Shown: positions 1 through 11,099, counted from the stretch's first letter. The stretch is DNA of 64,000 nt from Macrocystis pyrifera (GCA_031763025.1 JASSKH010000021.1:5970611-6034610), one strand, 5' to 3'. The notes: a model not told the origin generated them from the sequence alone. A program made the numbers and translations.

Positions 1-1
1 G

Positions 2-2824
2 GAAGGGTGTGGTGATGATGAAAATAGAGTGCTTGGAGCATATGGGCGTGATGTTCGTAATGATAATGGCAGACGACTCCTGTCGTTCGCCACCAATTGC
101 AAGTTAGCTCTCAACACGTTTTTCAGCACGCGCAAGGGTGGGATTTCGCATACACACAACGGCACCAGCCCGAGTGACCGTAAGCGGATCGACTACATCC
201 TAACCCGTCAAGCCCATCGACCTAGAGTACAAGATGTTAAAGTCGTCCCACAGCCTCCTGCCCCAGCTAAGGCTGACTCAGACCACAACATCTTGTATGT
301 CAAAGTCCGACTCAGTGGTCACTTTGCGTCCAACAGACAAATACGTAGACCGACAAAACGCCGAGAGTTCGACAGGCAGCTTTTTATGTCCGATGGAAAG
401 TGTCGTGAACGAGTAGTCGCGAGGGTCATCTCCACTCTCAACCAGCCTAACCAGCCCCGCAATACGTCTGGCATGGTTGAGTTTTTCACTGCGGCTATTA
501 TTGATGCGGTCGAAAAAGAGGTACCACCCCCTCCACGTCGCCACCGCAGACATGGATGGTGTGAGTCTGCCGAAACCGTGACCGCACTCATATTAGCATG
601 GACAGCGAGGGAGGATGCACGGCAATTCTTGCGTGCCCACCCCCAGAATAGAACCGCGTGGAAGACACTGAGATCTGCGTGTGCGAACTTGCAGAAGGTG
701 ATTGCCGCAGGACTGCATGCGTACTTCGAAGCGTACCTCGCTGAAACCGAACGACTACTAGCGAACAACGACCAGAGAGGCTTTTACAAGCACCTTAAGA
801 GTACGGTAGGATTGGAAGGGACTAAAGCGAGAAGCGAACAGTTCATTAGGGACGAGGATGGCACGCTGTTGCGGGATAAGGTGCGAATTCGTGAACGGTG
901 GGGGAGGTTTTACCACAAACTTTTGAACACGAAATCGCTTAAACTCGATTCCACGATCATCGACCTCTTGCCACCACGACCGCTTAAACTGTCGCTCGGA
1001 GATGAACCATCCATGGACGAGATGACGGAAGCACTTAAGGGGATGTCAAACTGGAAAGCTGTCGGGCCAGATGGTCTCCCGGCCGAACTCCTGAAAATCG
1101 ACCACCCCGCATTCGCCCAGTGCTTTCACAACATCCTTGTCAATGTTTGGGTAACAGGAGAAGTCCCCCAGCAATGGAAAGACGCGATCATCAAGGTCCT
1201 TCACAAAAAGAAGGACCGAACTGATTGCAACAACTACAGAGGGATTTCGCTGGTTGCCCACGCAGGCAAAGTCTTGTTGAAAATCGTCGCGTCGCGCCTC
1301 AGCAACTACTGCGAGACCGAGGAATTACTCCCAGAGGAACAGTGCGGCTTCCGCCCCGCACGATCAACGATTGATATGTTGTTCGTCGTGCGCCGGTTGC
1401 AAGAGCTTGGAAGACAGAGGAAAATCCCCCTGTACTTGTGCTTCATCGATCTGCAGAAAGCGTACGACTCTGTCGACCGAGAGCTGTTATGGGAAGTACT
1501 CACACGTTTTGGCGTACCAACCAAGATGCTGAGAATTATCCGTAATTTCCACGATGGCATGCGGGCTCGCGTGCGTACGGATGACGGCGAGCACTCGGAA
1601 TGGTTTGATGTCACGCAGGGGCTGCGGCAAGGCTGTGTGCTGTCACCGTTACTGTTCAACGTATTTTTCGCTGCTGCGTTGCACGTCGTACTAGTACGCT
1701 TTAGCCATGACGAAGCAATCGTAAGGGATTTGGTCCAACTTAGTGATGCTGGAGTAGTCGGGACGAAGGAGCAGGAGCCGTTGGCGTACGTGCGAAGGGC
1801 TGTATGGGGCATGTTGTACGCCGATGACGCAGGGATTGTCTCGAAGTCGGCTGAAGGGCTCTCGAAAATGATGACAGTCATCGTGACTGTCTTCGAAGCA
1901 GCAGGCCTTACGGTGTCGGAAAAGAAGACAGAGACTATGCTTCTACAAACGCCAGACCAGAAAACCCTCGCACCACCGCTCGTTATCGAAGCAGCAGGCC
2001 AGAGGTATAAGCAGACGGCCCAGTTCTTGTACCTAGGCGGCGTTATCCACGAAAATGCTGACCTCTCGCTCGAAATCGACCGACGGATCCGTCTCATGCG
2101 AGCATGCCTCAAACGGTTCGGCCCGGAGCTGTATGATAGGACGACCGCCCCCCTTAGCCTGAAAGTCCGAATGCTGAAGGCCGAGGTAATTGAGACCCTG
2201 CTCTACGGGTGTGTGACGTGGACCCTCAGAGCGGAACACTTTGCCAAGCTTCGAACGGCTCACCACCAAGTCCTGTTGCAAGCCATTGGCTTCCAACGCC
2301 GACTTCGTACTGACCATGCCACCCTCTCGTACGCGAAGGCCCTCAAGATGACACGTTGCGAGAGCATCGAAACGACCATCCGCAAACGGCGTCTCTTCTT
2401 CGCGGGGGGGGTGGCACGGCAAAGCAAGGATCGATTACCCAGCCGGGTGATGTTCGGGACGATTGCTGGTGGGGAGAACCCGAGACCTGGCGGACAGGTT
2501 AAGACTTGGCATAGATGCGTAGTCGAAGACCTTAGGGAGTTCCGCGCCACCGAAAGGTCAACGGAACTTGCTCCCTTGGTGTTTGGAGTTGAGACCGCAC
2601 TGTGGCCCACTGCTGCAAAAAAGGCGGGGAAGTGGTACCGGGGGATCCTGGAAGCAGCCGAACGGTTCATGGTGAGGTGGCACGAGGCTGAGGCTGAGCT
2701 GAGCAGGCAGCGCCGCGCATCCGCCGTGGGTGGTGTCCAAGGGAATGGGGGGAGGAGGGGCAACAAGAGGAGTAGCAGAAAACCCGACCAAGGGAATGCG
2801 GAGGGGGGGGGGGAAGAGGAGTAG
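2..2824 (+). CDS. LINE family A ORF2: endonuclease-reverse transcriptase, 5' end outside window
   Basis: This is the pol protein of a non-LTR retrotransposon, which nicks target DNA and copies its RNA there. The frame is open back to base 2, so the protein starts upstream of the window; the GTG at 29 is not a real start. Counting from base 29, the end of an APE-type endonuclease is visible (RKRIDYIL, then SDHNI near residue 85). RT motifs follow: FRPARST near 440, FIDLQKAYDS near 471, [10 protein letters not shown] near 530, YADD near 596 and LYLGG near 667. The C-terminal region (ETLLYGCVTW onward) is basic and Gly-rich at its end. The stop at 2822 follows a run of ten G. In another frame the coding continues as TAVDESRKEMADRVARY to a TAA at 2892-2894, matching the second copy near 4.8 kb, so the C-terminus was probably shifted by a G-run indel. 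Whether this copy is active cannot be told. Confidence 0.9.
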   Translation, partial: EGCGDDENRVLGAYGRDVRNDNGRRLLSFATNCKLALNTFFSTRKGGISHTHNGTSPSDRKRIDYILTRQAHRPRVQDVKVVPQPPAPAKADSDHNILYVKVRLSGHFASNRQIRRPTKRREFDRQLFMSDGKCRERVVARVISTLNQPNQPRNTSGMVEFFTAAIIDAVEKEVPPPPRRHRRHGWCESAETVTALILAWTAREDARQFLRAHPQNRTAWKTLRSACANLQKVIAAGLHAYFEAYLAETERLLANNDQRGFYKHLKSTVGLEGTKARSEQFIRDEDGTLLRDKVRIRERWGRFYHKLLNTKSLKLDSTIIDLLPPRPLKLSLGDEPSMDEMTEALKGMSNWKAVGPDGLPAELLKIDHPAFAQCFHNILVNVWVTGEVPQQWKDAIIKVLHKKKDRTDCNNYRGISLVAHAGKVLLKIVASRLSNYCETEELLPEEQCGFRPARSTIDMLFVVRRLQELGRQRKIPLYLCFIDLQKAYDSVDRELLWEVLTRFGVPTKMLRIIRNFHDGMRARVRTDDGEHSEWFDVTQGLRQGCVLSPLLFNVFFAAALHVVLVRFSHDEAIVRDLVQLSDAGVVGTKEQEPLAYVRRAVWGMLYADDAGIVSKSAEGLSKMMTVIVTVFEAAGLTVSEKKTETMLLQTPDQKTLAPPLVIEAAGQRYKQTAQFLYLGGVIHENADLSLEIDRRIRLMRACLKRFGPELYDRTTAPLSLKVRMLKAEVIETLLYGCVTWTLRAEHFAKLRTAHHQVLLQAIGFQRRLRTDHATLSYAKALKMTRCESIETTIRKRRLFFAGGVARQSKDRLPSRVMFGTIAGGENPRPGGQVKTWHRCVVEDLREFRATERSTELAPLVFGVETALWPTAAKKAGKWYRGILEAAERFMVRWHEAEAELSRQRRASAVGGVQGNGGRRGNKRSSRKPDQGNAEGGGEEE

Positions 2825-3330
2825 CAGGGAAACTGCAGTGGACGAAAGTAGGAAGGAGATGGCAGATAGGGTAGCCAGGTACCGGGCAGACTAAGAAGTA
2901 GAAGATGCCTATACTACTCGTACCACCAACTGGTGCAGCTGGTTCGAACGTGGTCTTCCTTTGTCTTCCTGTTGTTTTTGTTTATTTTTATTTCATTTTA
3001 TTGTCTTCTTTGCGGTGACCCTATGTGATTTTCATTTCTCTTCCTTTCTCCGATTGATAAGCCTTATTGAAGGAGTCGTGTGGCGTGGGTGGATGACGAG
3101 CCTGCTCTGCTTGTTTGGTACTGTCTGACGCCGAGGGGCCGGGCATAGTTGACGAACGCTGGACGATGGTGGCAGACAGGGTAACAAGGTACCATGCGGG
3201 CCAGCAGGGAGACCCTGGCTGTGCTACTCGTACCATAAACTGCTGCCGCTACCTGGAGCATGCCTTGTGCTTTGTTTGGTTTGCCTGTTATTTTTCCCTT
3301 GGTTCTTAGTCTTACTCTGTTGACGACTAG
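2825..3330 (+). repeat. LINE A 3' tail, with a second diverged tail copy
   Basis: Bases 2825-2894 encode the displaced LINE-A C-terminus, followed by an untranslated stretch with CTACTCGTACCACCAACTGG. A diverged copy of the same tail occurs at about 3145-3260: it again reads VDERWTMVADRVTRYHA and is followed by CTACTCGTACCATAAACTG. The second copy is probably the end of another, 5'-truncated LINE-A insertion or a local duplication. A T-rich stretch follows (3330-3540). Confidence 0.6.
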
Positions 3331-3665
3331 TGGTGTTTTCTTCTTTTTCTTTTTTTTTCCAGCTCGTTCTTTTCAAGTGTCTGCCACGTCCCCTACGTGG
3401 GGGTACGATGGTTTGCTGCTATACTGAAGTATATACATATACCAGGTATATCTAGTTTCTTTTTTTGTTTCTTTTCTCTTTCGAATTGTCTTTGTTTTTG
3501 TTTTTGTTTTTTCTCTTTGTTTCGTTTTTGTTTCTCTAGGTCATGGAATGTGTATGTCGTGCCTGTCGTACGCAGCATGATGACATGGCATTGCATTACA
3601 TACGTGGCAACGTAGTATCTCTGTGGCGTAGCTTTGTGACCACAGAACTTGTATCTCTCTAGGTT

Positions 3666-3782
3666 TGAAGAATCGGCACGGACACTGGTTGTGCTGGATG
3701 TCGACGCGTAGAAAGAACGGTTTAATGTGAAGAAAACAACAACAACAACATCCAGCACAACCAGTGTCCGTGCCGATTCTTC
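3666..3782. repeat. Perfect 35-bp inverted repeat (hairpin), copy of a dispersed repeat
   Basis: The segment 3666-3700, beginning GAAGAATCGGCACGGACACT, is repeated as its exact reverse complement at 3748-3782. The two are separated by about 47 bp. The left arm and spacer belong to a dispersed repeat also seen at 4358-4455 (reverse) and 16802-16890 (forward). Only this copy carries the second arm. It may be one end of a transposable element or the product of an inverted partial duplication. Confidence 0.7.
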
Positions 3783-4785
3783 AATATAGACGAGACGTAC
3801 TACACAGCTTGCAAAATTGAGTACGTATCAACTATTTATTAATCATTCGAACGCACAGCTGTGGCATTTCATATATTTACGAAATACTCCCTGTAAATGT
3901 TGCAGCAGGTCTTAGACGTACAACGTGTTTGTTGGTCTGGTGTGAATCTCACTGATCGTACATGTTCTTGGCCTCGTCTGCTCTTGATATAATATATGAA
4001 AACACAGCGAGCAAACGCACCTGTGAAATAGCAGAAGGTGATCCAACAGCGCAGGAGGTGATGTTCGTGTTTTCTGCGGGCAGGCTGGCGAGTGGCGCAT
4101 TTCGATCCTACAGCTGCTCCTTGTTCAATCTCAGACATTCTACCAGGCAATACGATCACTATAAGTAGAGCTGGATCCCAAAGCTCGCCCTGCACACACA
4201 CGATGCCAAGATGGAAACAAAGGCTAAAACTGAACGAGAGCGCTACTCTAGCCACCTGTCGTGTTGACTACCAGGTATCTGTTATTTCGAATCTCAACGA
4301 AGTCCGGTCCTTGAACATGGTCCGGGTTTTGACTGGAGGATTTTGTAGATCCTTGTGCATTGTTGTTGTGGTTGTTGTTGTCTTCACATTAAATCGTCCT
4401 TTTTACCCAGCTTCATCAACACACCCAGTGTCCGTCCTGATTCCTTATCCTAGAGAGATACTGATTCCGTGGTCACAGACTGTGAGACAGAGGAAGACCA
4501 ACAACAAAAAATAAAAAGTAATCGCAAATTCACGTGTCAAGCAAGTGAAATGCCAGCGTGCCGGGTACGAGAACACAACAACACAAGCAGGACCAAAAAA
4601 ATCAGAGCAAAAAGACAATGTAACCAAATAACAAAAATTTGAAACGAAAACAGAAGGCAAACGACGCAAGGACTTCAGAAAGACTGCCAGACGGAAAAGC
4701 ATACGTACTCAGGAAGGACAGATATCTGCTGCACGGACGAAGCGACACGAAAGAGAGGGAGCTACAGGCAACATTCTATAAGAGC
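3783..4785 (-). repeat. Mostly no feature; diverged copy of the 3666 repeat at 4358-4455
   Basis: No gene was seen in this stretch. Bases 4358-4455 hold a diverged reverse copy of the hairpin-associated repeat: AACAACAACAAC-type spacer, then a region ending in CCAGTGTCCG and a conserved CTAGAGAGATAC. Confidence 0.5.
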
Positions 4786-4789
4786 TAGT

Positions 4790-6096
4790 CGAACTGATAC
4801 CTAGCCACCCGATCTATCATTTCGTTTCTGCATTCGTCGACAGCTGTATCAGTACGGCTGCCCTTCCCCCCTCCCCCCCTCCCGTTGCCGCCGTTCTTGG
4901 CGTCCTCAGCTGCGTGGCGTAGCTGGCTCCTCTGTGCCCCGTCCCTGTGCCACCTCGCCATGAAACAGTCCGCCGCGTCGACAACCCCCCGGTACCACTT
5001 CCCGCTCTTCTTAGCCGCCCTCGGCCATATCACCGTTTCTACTCCGAACAGCAGAGAGGAGCTTTCCGTGGACCACTCGGTGACTTGGAAAACCCTGAGG
5101 TTGTCTGCTCGACATTGGGCCCAGGTCTTTTCCGGTCGGCCCGGTCCTGGGTTCTCCCCACCAGTCATCTTCCCCAACATCATCCGGCGGGTCAGCCGCT
5201 CATTGGTCGCCCGTTGTACGGCCCCCGCATAGAAGAGGCGTATTTTGTGGATGGTCGTCTCAACGCTCTCGCATTGTGCCTTTTTGAGGGCCTTAGCGTA
5301 CGACATGAGGTGGTCAGTGCATTGCCGGCGCTGGAAGACAATGATCCGTAGAAGGAGTTTGTGGTGTGCCGTTCGGAGCTCAGCGAAGTGCTTCTGACCA
5401 AGAGTCCACGTCACTCACCCGTACAGCAGGGTCTCCATCACCTCGGCCTTTAGCATGCGCACTTTTAGAGTGAACGGGGAATCCTTCATATCATACAGTT
5501 CCCGTTTGAACCGATTGTAGCATGCCCATGCGAGTCGGATTCGTTGTGTGATATCTGGCATAATGTCAGTGCTTACGACGACAAGACCGCCCAGATACAA
5601 AAAAACTGCGTCGTCTGTCTATATCTCTGTCCCGCCGCTTCGATGACGAGCGGTGAGGTCTGGGGTGCCTGATTCGGTGTCCGCAACAGCATGGTCTCCG
5701 TTTTGTTGTCGGATACGGTGAGGCCTGCTGCTTCGAAAACCGTCACAATGACGGTCATCATCTTCGCAAGACCTTCCGCAGACTTGGACACAATGCCTGC
5801 ATCGTCCACGTACAGCATACCCCATACTGCCCTCCGTACGCAAGTTAGTGGGTCAACCTTCACCTCGTCCTCGCCGAGGTCCTCATCGAGGTGAATTAAG
5901 TCCCTCAAAATATTGGGTCTTCACTGAAGCGTACCAGCACAGCGTGTATCACAGCAGCGAAGAAGACATCGAACGGAAGTGGTGACAAGACACATCCTTG
6001 CCGCAGCCCCAGAGTGACATCGAACCACTCCGAGTGCTCGCCGTCATCCGTACCCACGCGGGCTCGCATGCCTTCGTGAAACTGGCGGATGCCCCG
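4790..6096 (-). pseudogene. Broken antisense copy of LINE A (RT and C-terminal part)
   Basis: Reading leftward from about 6096, the minus strand encodes the same protein as 2-2894. It starts inside RT ([12 protein letters not shown]), continues through LRQGCVLSP, then MLYVDDAGIVSKSAEGL (5573-5908), LKVRMLKAEVMETLLYG (5415-5600), and the C-terminal domain ending VDECRNEMIDRVARYQFD (4785-5414). At least two frame changes break the frame, and YADD has become YVDD. The 5' two thirds are missing; the break lies at the Copia LTR that begins near 6100. This copy preserves the original C-terminus and shows that the 2824 stop in the first copy is secondary. Confidence 0.88.
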
Positions 6097-6110
6097 AAAA
6101 CCACGTGGTC

Positions 6111-6806
6111 TGTTGAGATTCTTTATAGTCGTTGTGTTAGAGGACAGAGGAGGGGAGAGAGAGCGGAGCCTAGCTCGCAGCTCGGAGCAGAGAACGGAGT
6201 GCGCGAACTCTCCTCATGAACACACGGCGCAATTCCTAATAACGCCTGCGAAGATATGCGCAACCCTCTACAACTTGTTTTAGGCACTGGTTCGTACGAG
6301 CGTGGGTTCAAATCCCACCTCGTTCAAGGTCTTCCAACTGGGTTAAATTGACACACGACACGAAATTGGGAACGTGGAAGTGTGGTGAGCTTAAGCTTTA
6401 TTTTTACCAATCCGCCGGAGGATAAAAAAAATAAAATAAAACAAAAATCTACAGCTTGTGACCGTCGTTGCTGGAACGATCCAAACGATTACCCTCCCTG
6501 GCTCTTCACAGCAGTGACGAGACCGAAAAGATATTCAAGACTTGCTAGGACCTAAGAACAGCCAACGACAGTCCCGCAGGAGGAAACCCGGCCGCCGGGT
6601 CAAAACTCCCTGTATAACACATACCAGGTATACTCCAAACCATTGCAATTGGAACAACGGCCGCATTCCAAACGATGACCATGGCCAGAAAATAAAATGC
6701 CAAGCGGTGCCCTACTCCCCCATGCCCCCCAAAGTAGGGCAGGGTTGGTGACCTGACGAAGTATTCCTCGCGTCACTCAAACATGGTACTCATCGAATAA
6801 TGCTCA
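6111..6806 (-). mobile_element. Copia LTR, minus orientation, interrupted by a short insertion
   Basis: This region is the reverse complement of the LTR at 15103-15622. Without the 170-bp insertion and duplicated bases at 6279-6459 it is about 515 bp, against 520 bp for the other LTR. Its inner end (TGAGCATT read on the minus strand, at 6806) follows a purine tract, AAGGGGG. The outer end reads TGTTGAGATTC on the plus strand. Similarity to the other LTR runs a little further left (GACCACGTGGT), so the true outer boundary could be near 6095. Confidence 0.8.
6279..6448 (+). mobile_element. SINE-like insertion (family B) with 11-bp target duplication
   Basis: This stretch interrupts the LTR precisely. 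It is flanked by CTACAACTTGT (6268-6278) and CTACAGCTTGT (6449-6459), an 11-bp duplication with one mismatch; the other LTR has the sequence once. The insert begins with a tRNA-like B box context (GTGGGTTCAAATCCCAC near 6305) and ends in an A-rich tail (6426-6447), as expected for a LINE-mobilised SINE. No A box is visible, so it is probably 5'-truncated. A second copy of the body lies at 62620-62715. Confidence 0.8.
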
Positions 6807-6809
6807 TAC

Positions 6810-9088
6810 CCCCTTATTCACCCTCCAAAGGCAGATTCAACAAGAACCACGGTGAGACTCAAAAGGGGGTCGCAGCAAGGGATTTCGTCAAAATATCCGC
6901 GTGCTGCTCTTCCGAAGCTACGAACTGAATGTCGATCTTCTTAGCACGAAGTAGCTCTCTGACAAAATGAAAACGCACGTCGATATGCTTACTCCGAGCA
7001 GAACTAAGAGGGTTCTCAGCCAACGCTATGGCCCCCTGGTTATCCTCGAAAATCCGGGCTCATGATCCGCTTAGCTCCGGACAAATAAACGACAACACAG
7101 TGCCCGTAAACAAAGTTTCCTTCACCCCTTCACCCAAGGCGAAATAATCTGCTTCTGCTGTCGACAACGTAACACACCTCTGCGTGCTACTTGCCCTACT
7201 GACGGCCGCACCCCCTAGGGTAATTACCGCCCCCGAAACCGAGCGCCTACCGTTCGACTGATCCGCATAATCAGCATCACTATACGCAGTCAAATCCAAC
7301 CCCGAGCCCCACACGCAGTCAATCCCATAAACCTGGTCCCGTGAAGGTAAGCCATAACCTTCAAAACTGCCTTCCAGTGCCTCTCCGTTGGGTTGTGGGA
7401 GTGGCGCGCCACAGCACGCCCAGCGTTCGAGATGTCCGGCCTCGTCATGATCGACAGCCACATCAAGCTGCCCACAGCCTCCCTGTACGGCCAGTCTCCT
7501 CCAAGTTCGCCCTCCTCTCTTGGACTTAGTTCCACACCGGGGGTTGCGGGAATTATCAGAGGATGAGTTACCACCAAAACGAGTCAGTATGCTCTCAACG
7601 AACGCCTTCTGCGTAATCATTAATGTCCCCAGTTCCCAGTCGCGTTTGAAAGCACAACCAGTGTACCAAGTCAGCTCGCCGAGGTTATTCGTGGGAAATT
7701 TCATAGCTAGCGCGGCATAGAAATCTCTGCATGTCTCATCCGATCCTGTGATCACAATGTCATCTACATGAACGGCCATGATCAGTTCTACCTTGCCGTC
7801 CACAACCATGCGAAACACACACGGGTCAGACCTACACTGCTCCATTCCGTACTCTACCACGGTCTCTACCAATAATCCGGCCCACTGATGTCCGCTCTGC
7901 TTTAGACCATACAGTGATCTGTTTAGGCGGACGATCTCTCCTGACATGTCACCACACCCACCGGGTAGTTTCATGCAAATCTCGGCGTCGAGTTCCGCGA
8001 GAACAAAAGCTTGTGCGACGTCTAGATGAAAATTCTTTAAACCATGTTCATTTGCAACAGCCGCCAGAATTTTAACTAACGCTGACGAGGGAGTTGGTGC
8101 AAATGTTTGAAAATAATCTACATCCTGCACTTGGCTAAACCCCTTAAAAACAAGTCTAGCCTTTGTCTTCCCTATCAAACCACCCATATCCGTCTAATAG
8201 GCAAACACCCACTTCGCACCTACAGGTTTCCGCCCTTTCGGCGGTGTCGCGGCTTCGTATGTACCGGTCGTTTTGTGACCGTCCAACTCAATTTTCATGG
8301 CCTCGTGCCACGCCACTTTGTATTGAGAACGCTCTACATCTGCTACGGACTGTGGAGGCGGTTCTACGTCTTCCGCGAAACCACTCGGCAAGCACACGCT
8401 CAACTCCCCTTCGTTCTCCGCAGCAGGTCCTCCGGCCATCAAAGACACTGCGTCCTCCGTCGTCCAGGGCGTACGATCCAGCATACTCCCAGGCTTCGTC
8501 CACGACTCGTACGCTGCCGCAGGCAGCGCGTCTGCGGCTCCTTCATCCATCCTTTCCTTGTGCACGGCAGGTTCACCCTCCAGGCGTTGGCTCTCACCCC
8601 GGGTCCGGCCCCGTACTGTCGGGGAGAGCCGGCCGCAGCTGCTGAGCTCGTGTGCTGGCCTCCCCGACAGGACCGCGGGGGGATCCTCACCGTCCCCTTG
8701 GCCGGTGTCGGAGGCTGATGCTGCGCCAGGGTCGCTTCCGGCCCTCCCTGCCGGGACTGAAGAGGCGTCCACGGCGCCCCCTTGAGACGAATCCACCGTC
8801 TCGGCTGTTTCGGCCCTCCCTGCCGGGACCGAGGAGGCGTTCACGGCACCCCCTTGAGACGAACCCATCGTCTCGGGTGTTTCGCCGTCGGCCTTGCCAG
8901 TGGCAGGTGCCTGCTGTGCGCGCTCCTGCATAAACGCGTCCGGGTCAAAACCCCACGTCACGTCGAGGTCGTTCAAGTGAGCCAGAGCGTTGTCCAGCTC
9001 ATCCACCACCTCCGCGCCACCTCGATCCGACGTGCTCACGTCGTCTGCCTGTGACCCCCCCCCTTTCCGTAGACAGGGAGTCATTTCC
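6810..9088 (-). pseudogene. Copia pol, 3' half: integrase C-term linker, RT, RNase H (broken)
   Basis: This is the minus-strand pol of a Ty1/Copia retrotransposon. From about 9085 leftward it encodes a hydrophilic linker (8194-9084) with two repeats of SQGGAVDASSVPAGRA, then GAKWVFAY and an in-frame TAG. RT follows (KARLVFKGFSQVQDVDYFQTF; LDVAQAFVLAELD; LNRSLYGLKQSGHQWA; VHVDDIVITG), then RNase H (SDADYADQSNGRRSVSG; LSTAEADYFALGEG). Frame shifts lie near 7560 and 7300, and a TGA at about 7060 sits where the sister copy has Cys. The C-terminal RNase H continues to about 6830 (DIQFVASE, DILTKSLA). Gag, protease and the integrase core are absent. The right end abuts an LTR fragment of the opposite-facing copy near 9090. 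Confidence 0.9.
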
Positions 9089-9097
9089 CTCTTTACA

Positions 9098-9228
9098 TTC
9101 TCTGCTCCGAGCTACGCGCTAGGCCGCCGCTCTCTCCCCCCTCCTCTGTCCTCTAATACAACGACTATAAATAAATAATCTCATCAGACCACGTGGTGGT
9201 CAGGGCATCCAGGGACTCTACGAACACA
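9098..9228 (+). mobile_element. Truncated 5' LTR of the plus-strand Copia copy
   Basis: Only the last 130 or so bases of the LTR remain. They match the end of the 3' LTR at 15530-15666 (CTCTGTCCTCTAAT, CAACGACTATAA, GACCACGTGGTGGTCAGGG). The left border is fused to the minus-strand Copia pol near 9089-9098. Similarity to the 3' LTR persists to about 9228, past the TCATCA at 9181-9186, so the LTR may end later than the TG/CA rule first suggests. Confidence 0.7.
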
Positions 9229-9252
9229 CTAGTGACTTGAACGTTTGAGGTC

Positions 9253-9267
9253 TGGTACCAGAAGCCC
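9253..9267 (+). promoter_or_regulatory. Possible primer-binding site
   Basis: TGGTACCAGAAGCCC resembles the initiator-Met tRNA primer sites of many Copia elements (TGGTATCAGAGCC-type). It lies about 25 bp after the last LTR similarity, further than usual. Either the LTR ends closer to 9250 or the match is incidental. Confidence 0.4.
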
Positions 9268-9285
9268 ACGATGCTTTCGAAGGGA

Positions 9286-10897
9286 TCAGCTTAAGAAGAG
9301 CACAATTCTCCAAGTGAAATTGAACAGCTGAGACGCCAGGTCAAGCTGGCGATGGAGAACAGCGAGGCGTCGATGCTGAACGCCATGAGGGAAATGACGG
9401 CCGAGTTCATGACGAACAACGGTCGATCGGAGCCAGGCAGCGCTGAAGGCAGCGTTGCTGTAGGAGAGAGTCCAGCAGAGGTAGGAACCACTGCTGTAGG
9501 GGAAAGCCCAAGAGGGGCAGTACCCACTGCTAAAGTACGAGAGACTACTGCTGCTGTTGAAGCAGGCATTGGTAGATCGGAGTCCGGCAGCGCTGAGGGT
9601 AGCGCTGCTGTAGGGGAGAGCCCACAAGGGGCAGTACCCACTGCTGAAAGAGAGATTGCAGCAGAACAAGAAACAAAATTTGCGTGAGGGCGCCTCGCCA
9701 GATTTGGGAGGAACTGGACGCGGAGGAACTGCGTTGCCTGTCGAGGTTGGCCCACCGAGGGGTTAACCAGACCGGCATGGGAGGACAGGAGGATGGGGTG
9801 CATACCCTGGTGGTGAGTTGGGTGGTGGATTTGATCTGCCTCTATCGCGCCATTTGGCCTTCCAACACACTCCTGTGCCATCGTTTAGTCGGCTAAAATC
9901 TGAGTTCAACCCCTGGACAAGAGACGCTCGGTATTACGCCAAAGGAGTTGGTTTCTTGTCTGCTTTCGTGTCGGATCCACCGCAGTACATTCCCGAAAAC
10001 TCAATGCTTGTCGCCAGGGGGTTTAGCCGCGAAAGTGTGCACAGACATACACTGGCGTGGAATTTCCTGTCGACAGCCCTCAAAAACAAGAGCGATAAGA
10101 GTATTTCACCGGTGTACCCCGCCGAGGCAAGCGTGGGACGCTCTCCTTGCGTGGTACGGCCCTCAGACGACGGGGGCCAAATCAGACCTCTCAGACGCCT
10201 TAACGGTTTTAAGATGGCGCCGGGGAGCAACCCGCTCGAGGAGAAGGGCAGGATCGAGGATCTTGCCGCGGAAATGCGCACAGCAGAAATGTTAGTAGAC
10301 GACCACTTGCTGTACACCATCTTTATCGACTCGCTGCCTGCCGAATACGAGGTGGAGGCTCGGAACCTGGCATCACGTGACAGGTTCGGCCGTCATGACA
10401 TCATCAAGGCTGTTCGAGAACGGCATCAACGACTTTCTGGAAACAGGAAGAAGGGGTCCAACGTTGGCCACGCAGGCCATGCTATGTACGCCGGCGCCGG
10501 CGGCGGTAGCGGTGGTCGCGGGAAAGGTGGAGGAAATGGCAGAGAAAAAGGCGGACGACGGGCTCACGGACGAGGCGGTAGAGACACCAACGAGGGCGGT
10601 GGTGGCTCGGTTGCGGCTGCTGGTGGCAATGGCAGCAGCGCCAAAGCCACCAGCGGAAGTACTCCAGTGAGCAAGTGTCATAGGTGTGGCAAGAAGGACC
10701 ATTGGAAGAGCGAGTGCACGGCGAAGCTATGCAGCCGATGCCAGGGACGCGGGCACTCTGCCGAATGCCTGCCCCACGTCCATGGATCGATGCAGTCGAT
10801 GCAACGGGCGGGTGCACGCTGCTGGTGTCTGCCCCTCATCGAAAGAAGATGCTGTCGTGGCGGTGACGAGCGAGGATGGGGCAAGGGACGACGATGA
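9286..10897 (+). pseudogene. Copia gag with CCHC zinc knuckle (frame-shifted)
   Basis: Gag makes the particle shell and binds RNA. The first open part (9352-9687) has a helical start and two copies of a repeat containing GSAEGS..AVGESP..AVPTA, then a stop. The second part (9818-10897) holds the core: VARGFSRESVHRHTLAWNFL, EKGRIEDLAAEMRTAE, FIDSLPAEYEVEARNL. A short internal stretch near 10100-10260 reads better in another frame (AWDALLAWYG). A Gly/Arg-rich segment precedes CHRCGKKDHWKSEC, a CX2CX4HX4C knuckle near 10676-10720, with a second, atypical CSRCQGRGHSAEC behind it. At least two frame changes make it non-functional. Confidence 0.85.
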
Positions 10898-10899
10898 AG

Positions 10900-11099
10900 A
10901 AAAAGGTACGGTCCAGGCCTCAGCTTTCAAGGCCGAAGAGACAGGCAAGTGCAGCGATGGTTCGGGGGAAGGGGAGTCTGCTTGGCAGGTAGGAGACGAG
11001 GCCTGGGTATGCGATAGCGGTGCGTCTACTCACATGAAGCCTTCCGCAGACTGCATGATAAACTATAGAGAATGCAACTTGACTCACCGAATCGCTGAC
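10900..11099 (+). pseudogene. Copia aspartic protease region, interrupted
   Basis: The frame 10686-11105 reads VGDEAWVCDSGASTHMKPS; the DSGA motif is the catalytic aspartate site of Copia proteases, which cut the polyprotein. The protein breaks at 11099, where a 982-bp LTR element has inserted. Coding resumes after 12086 with IEGYGD. The protease therefore cannot be read through. Confidence 0.8.
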
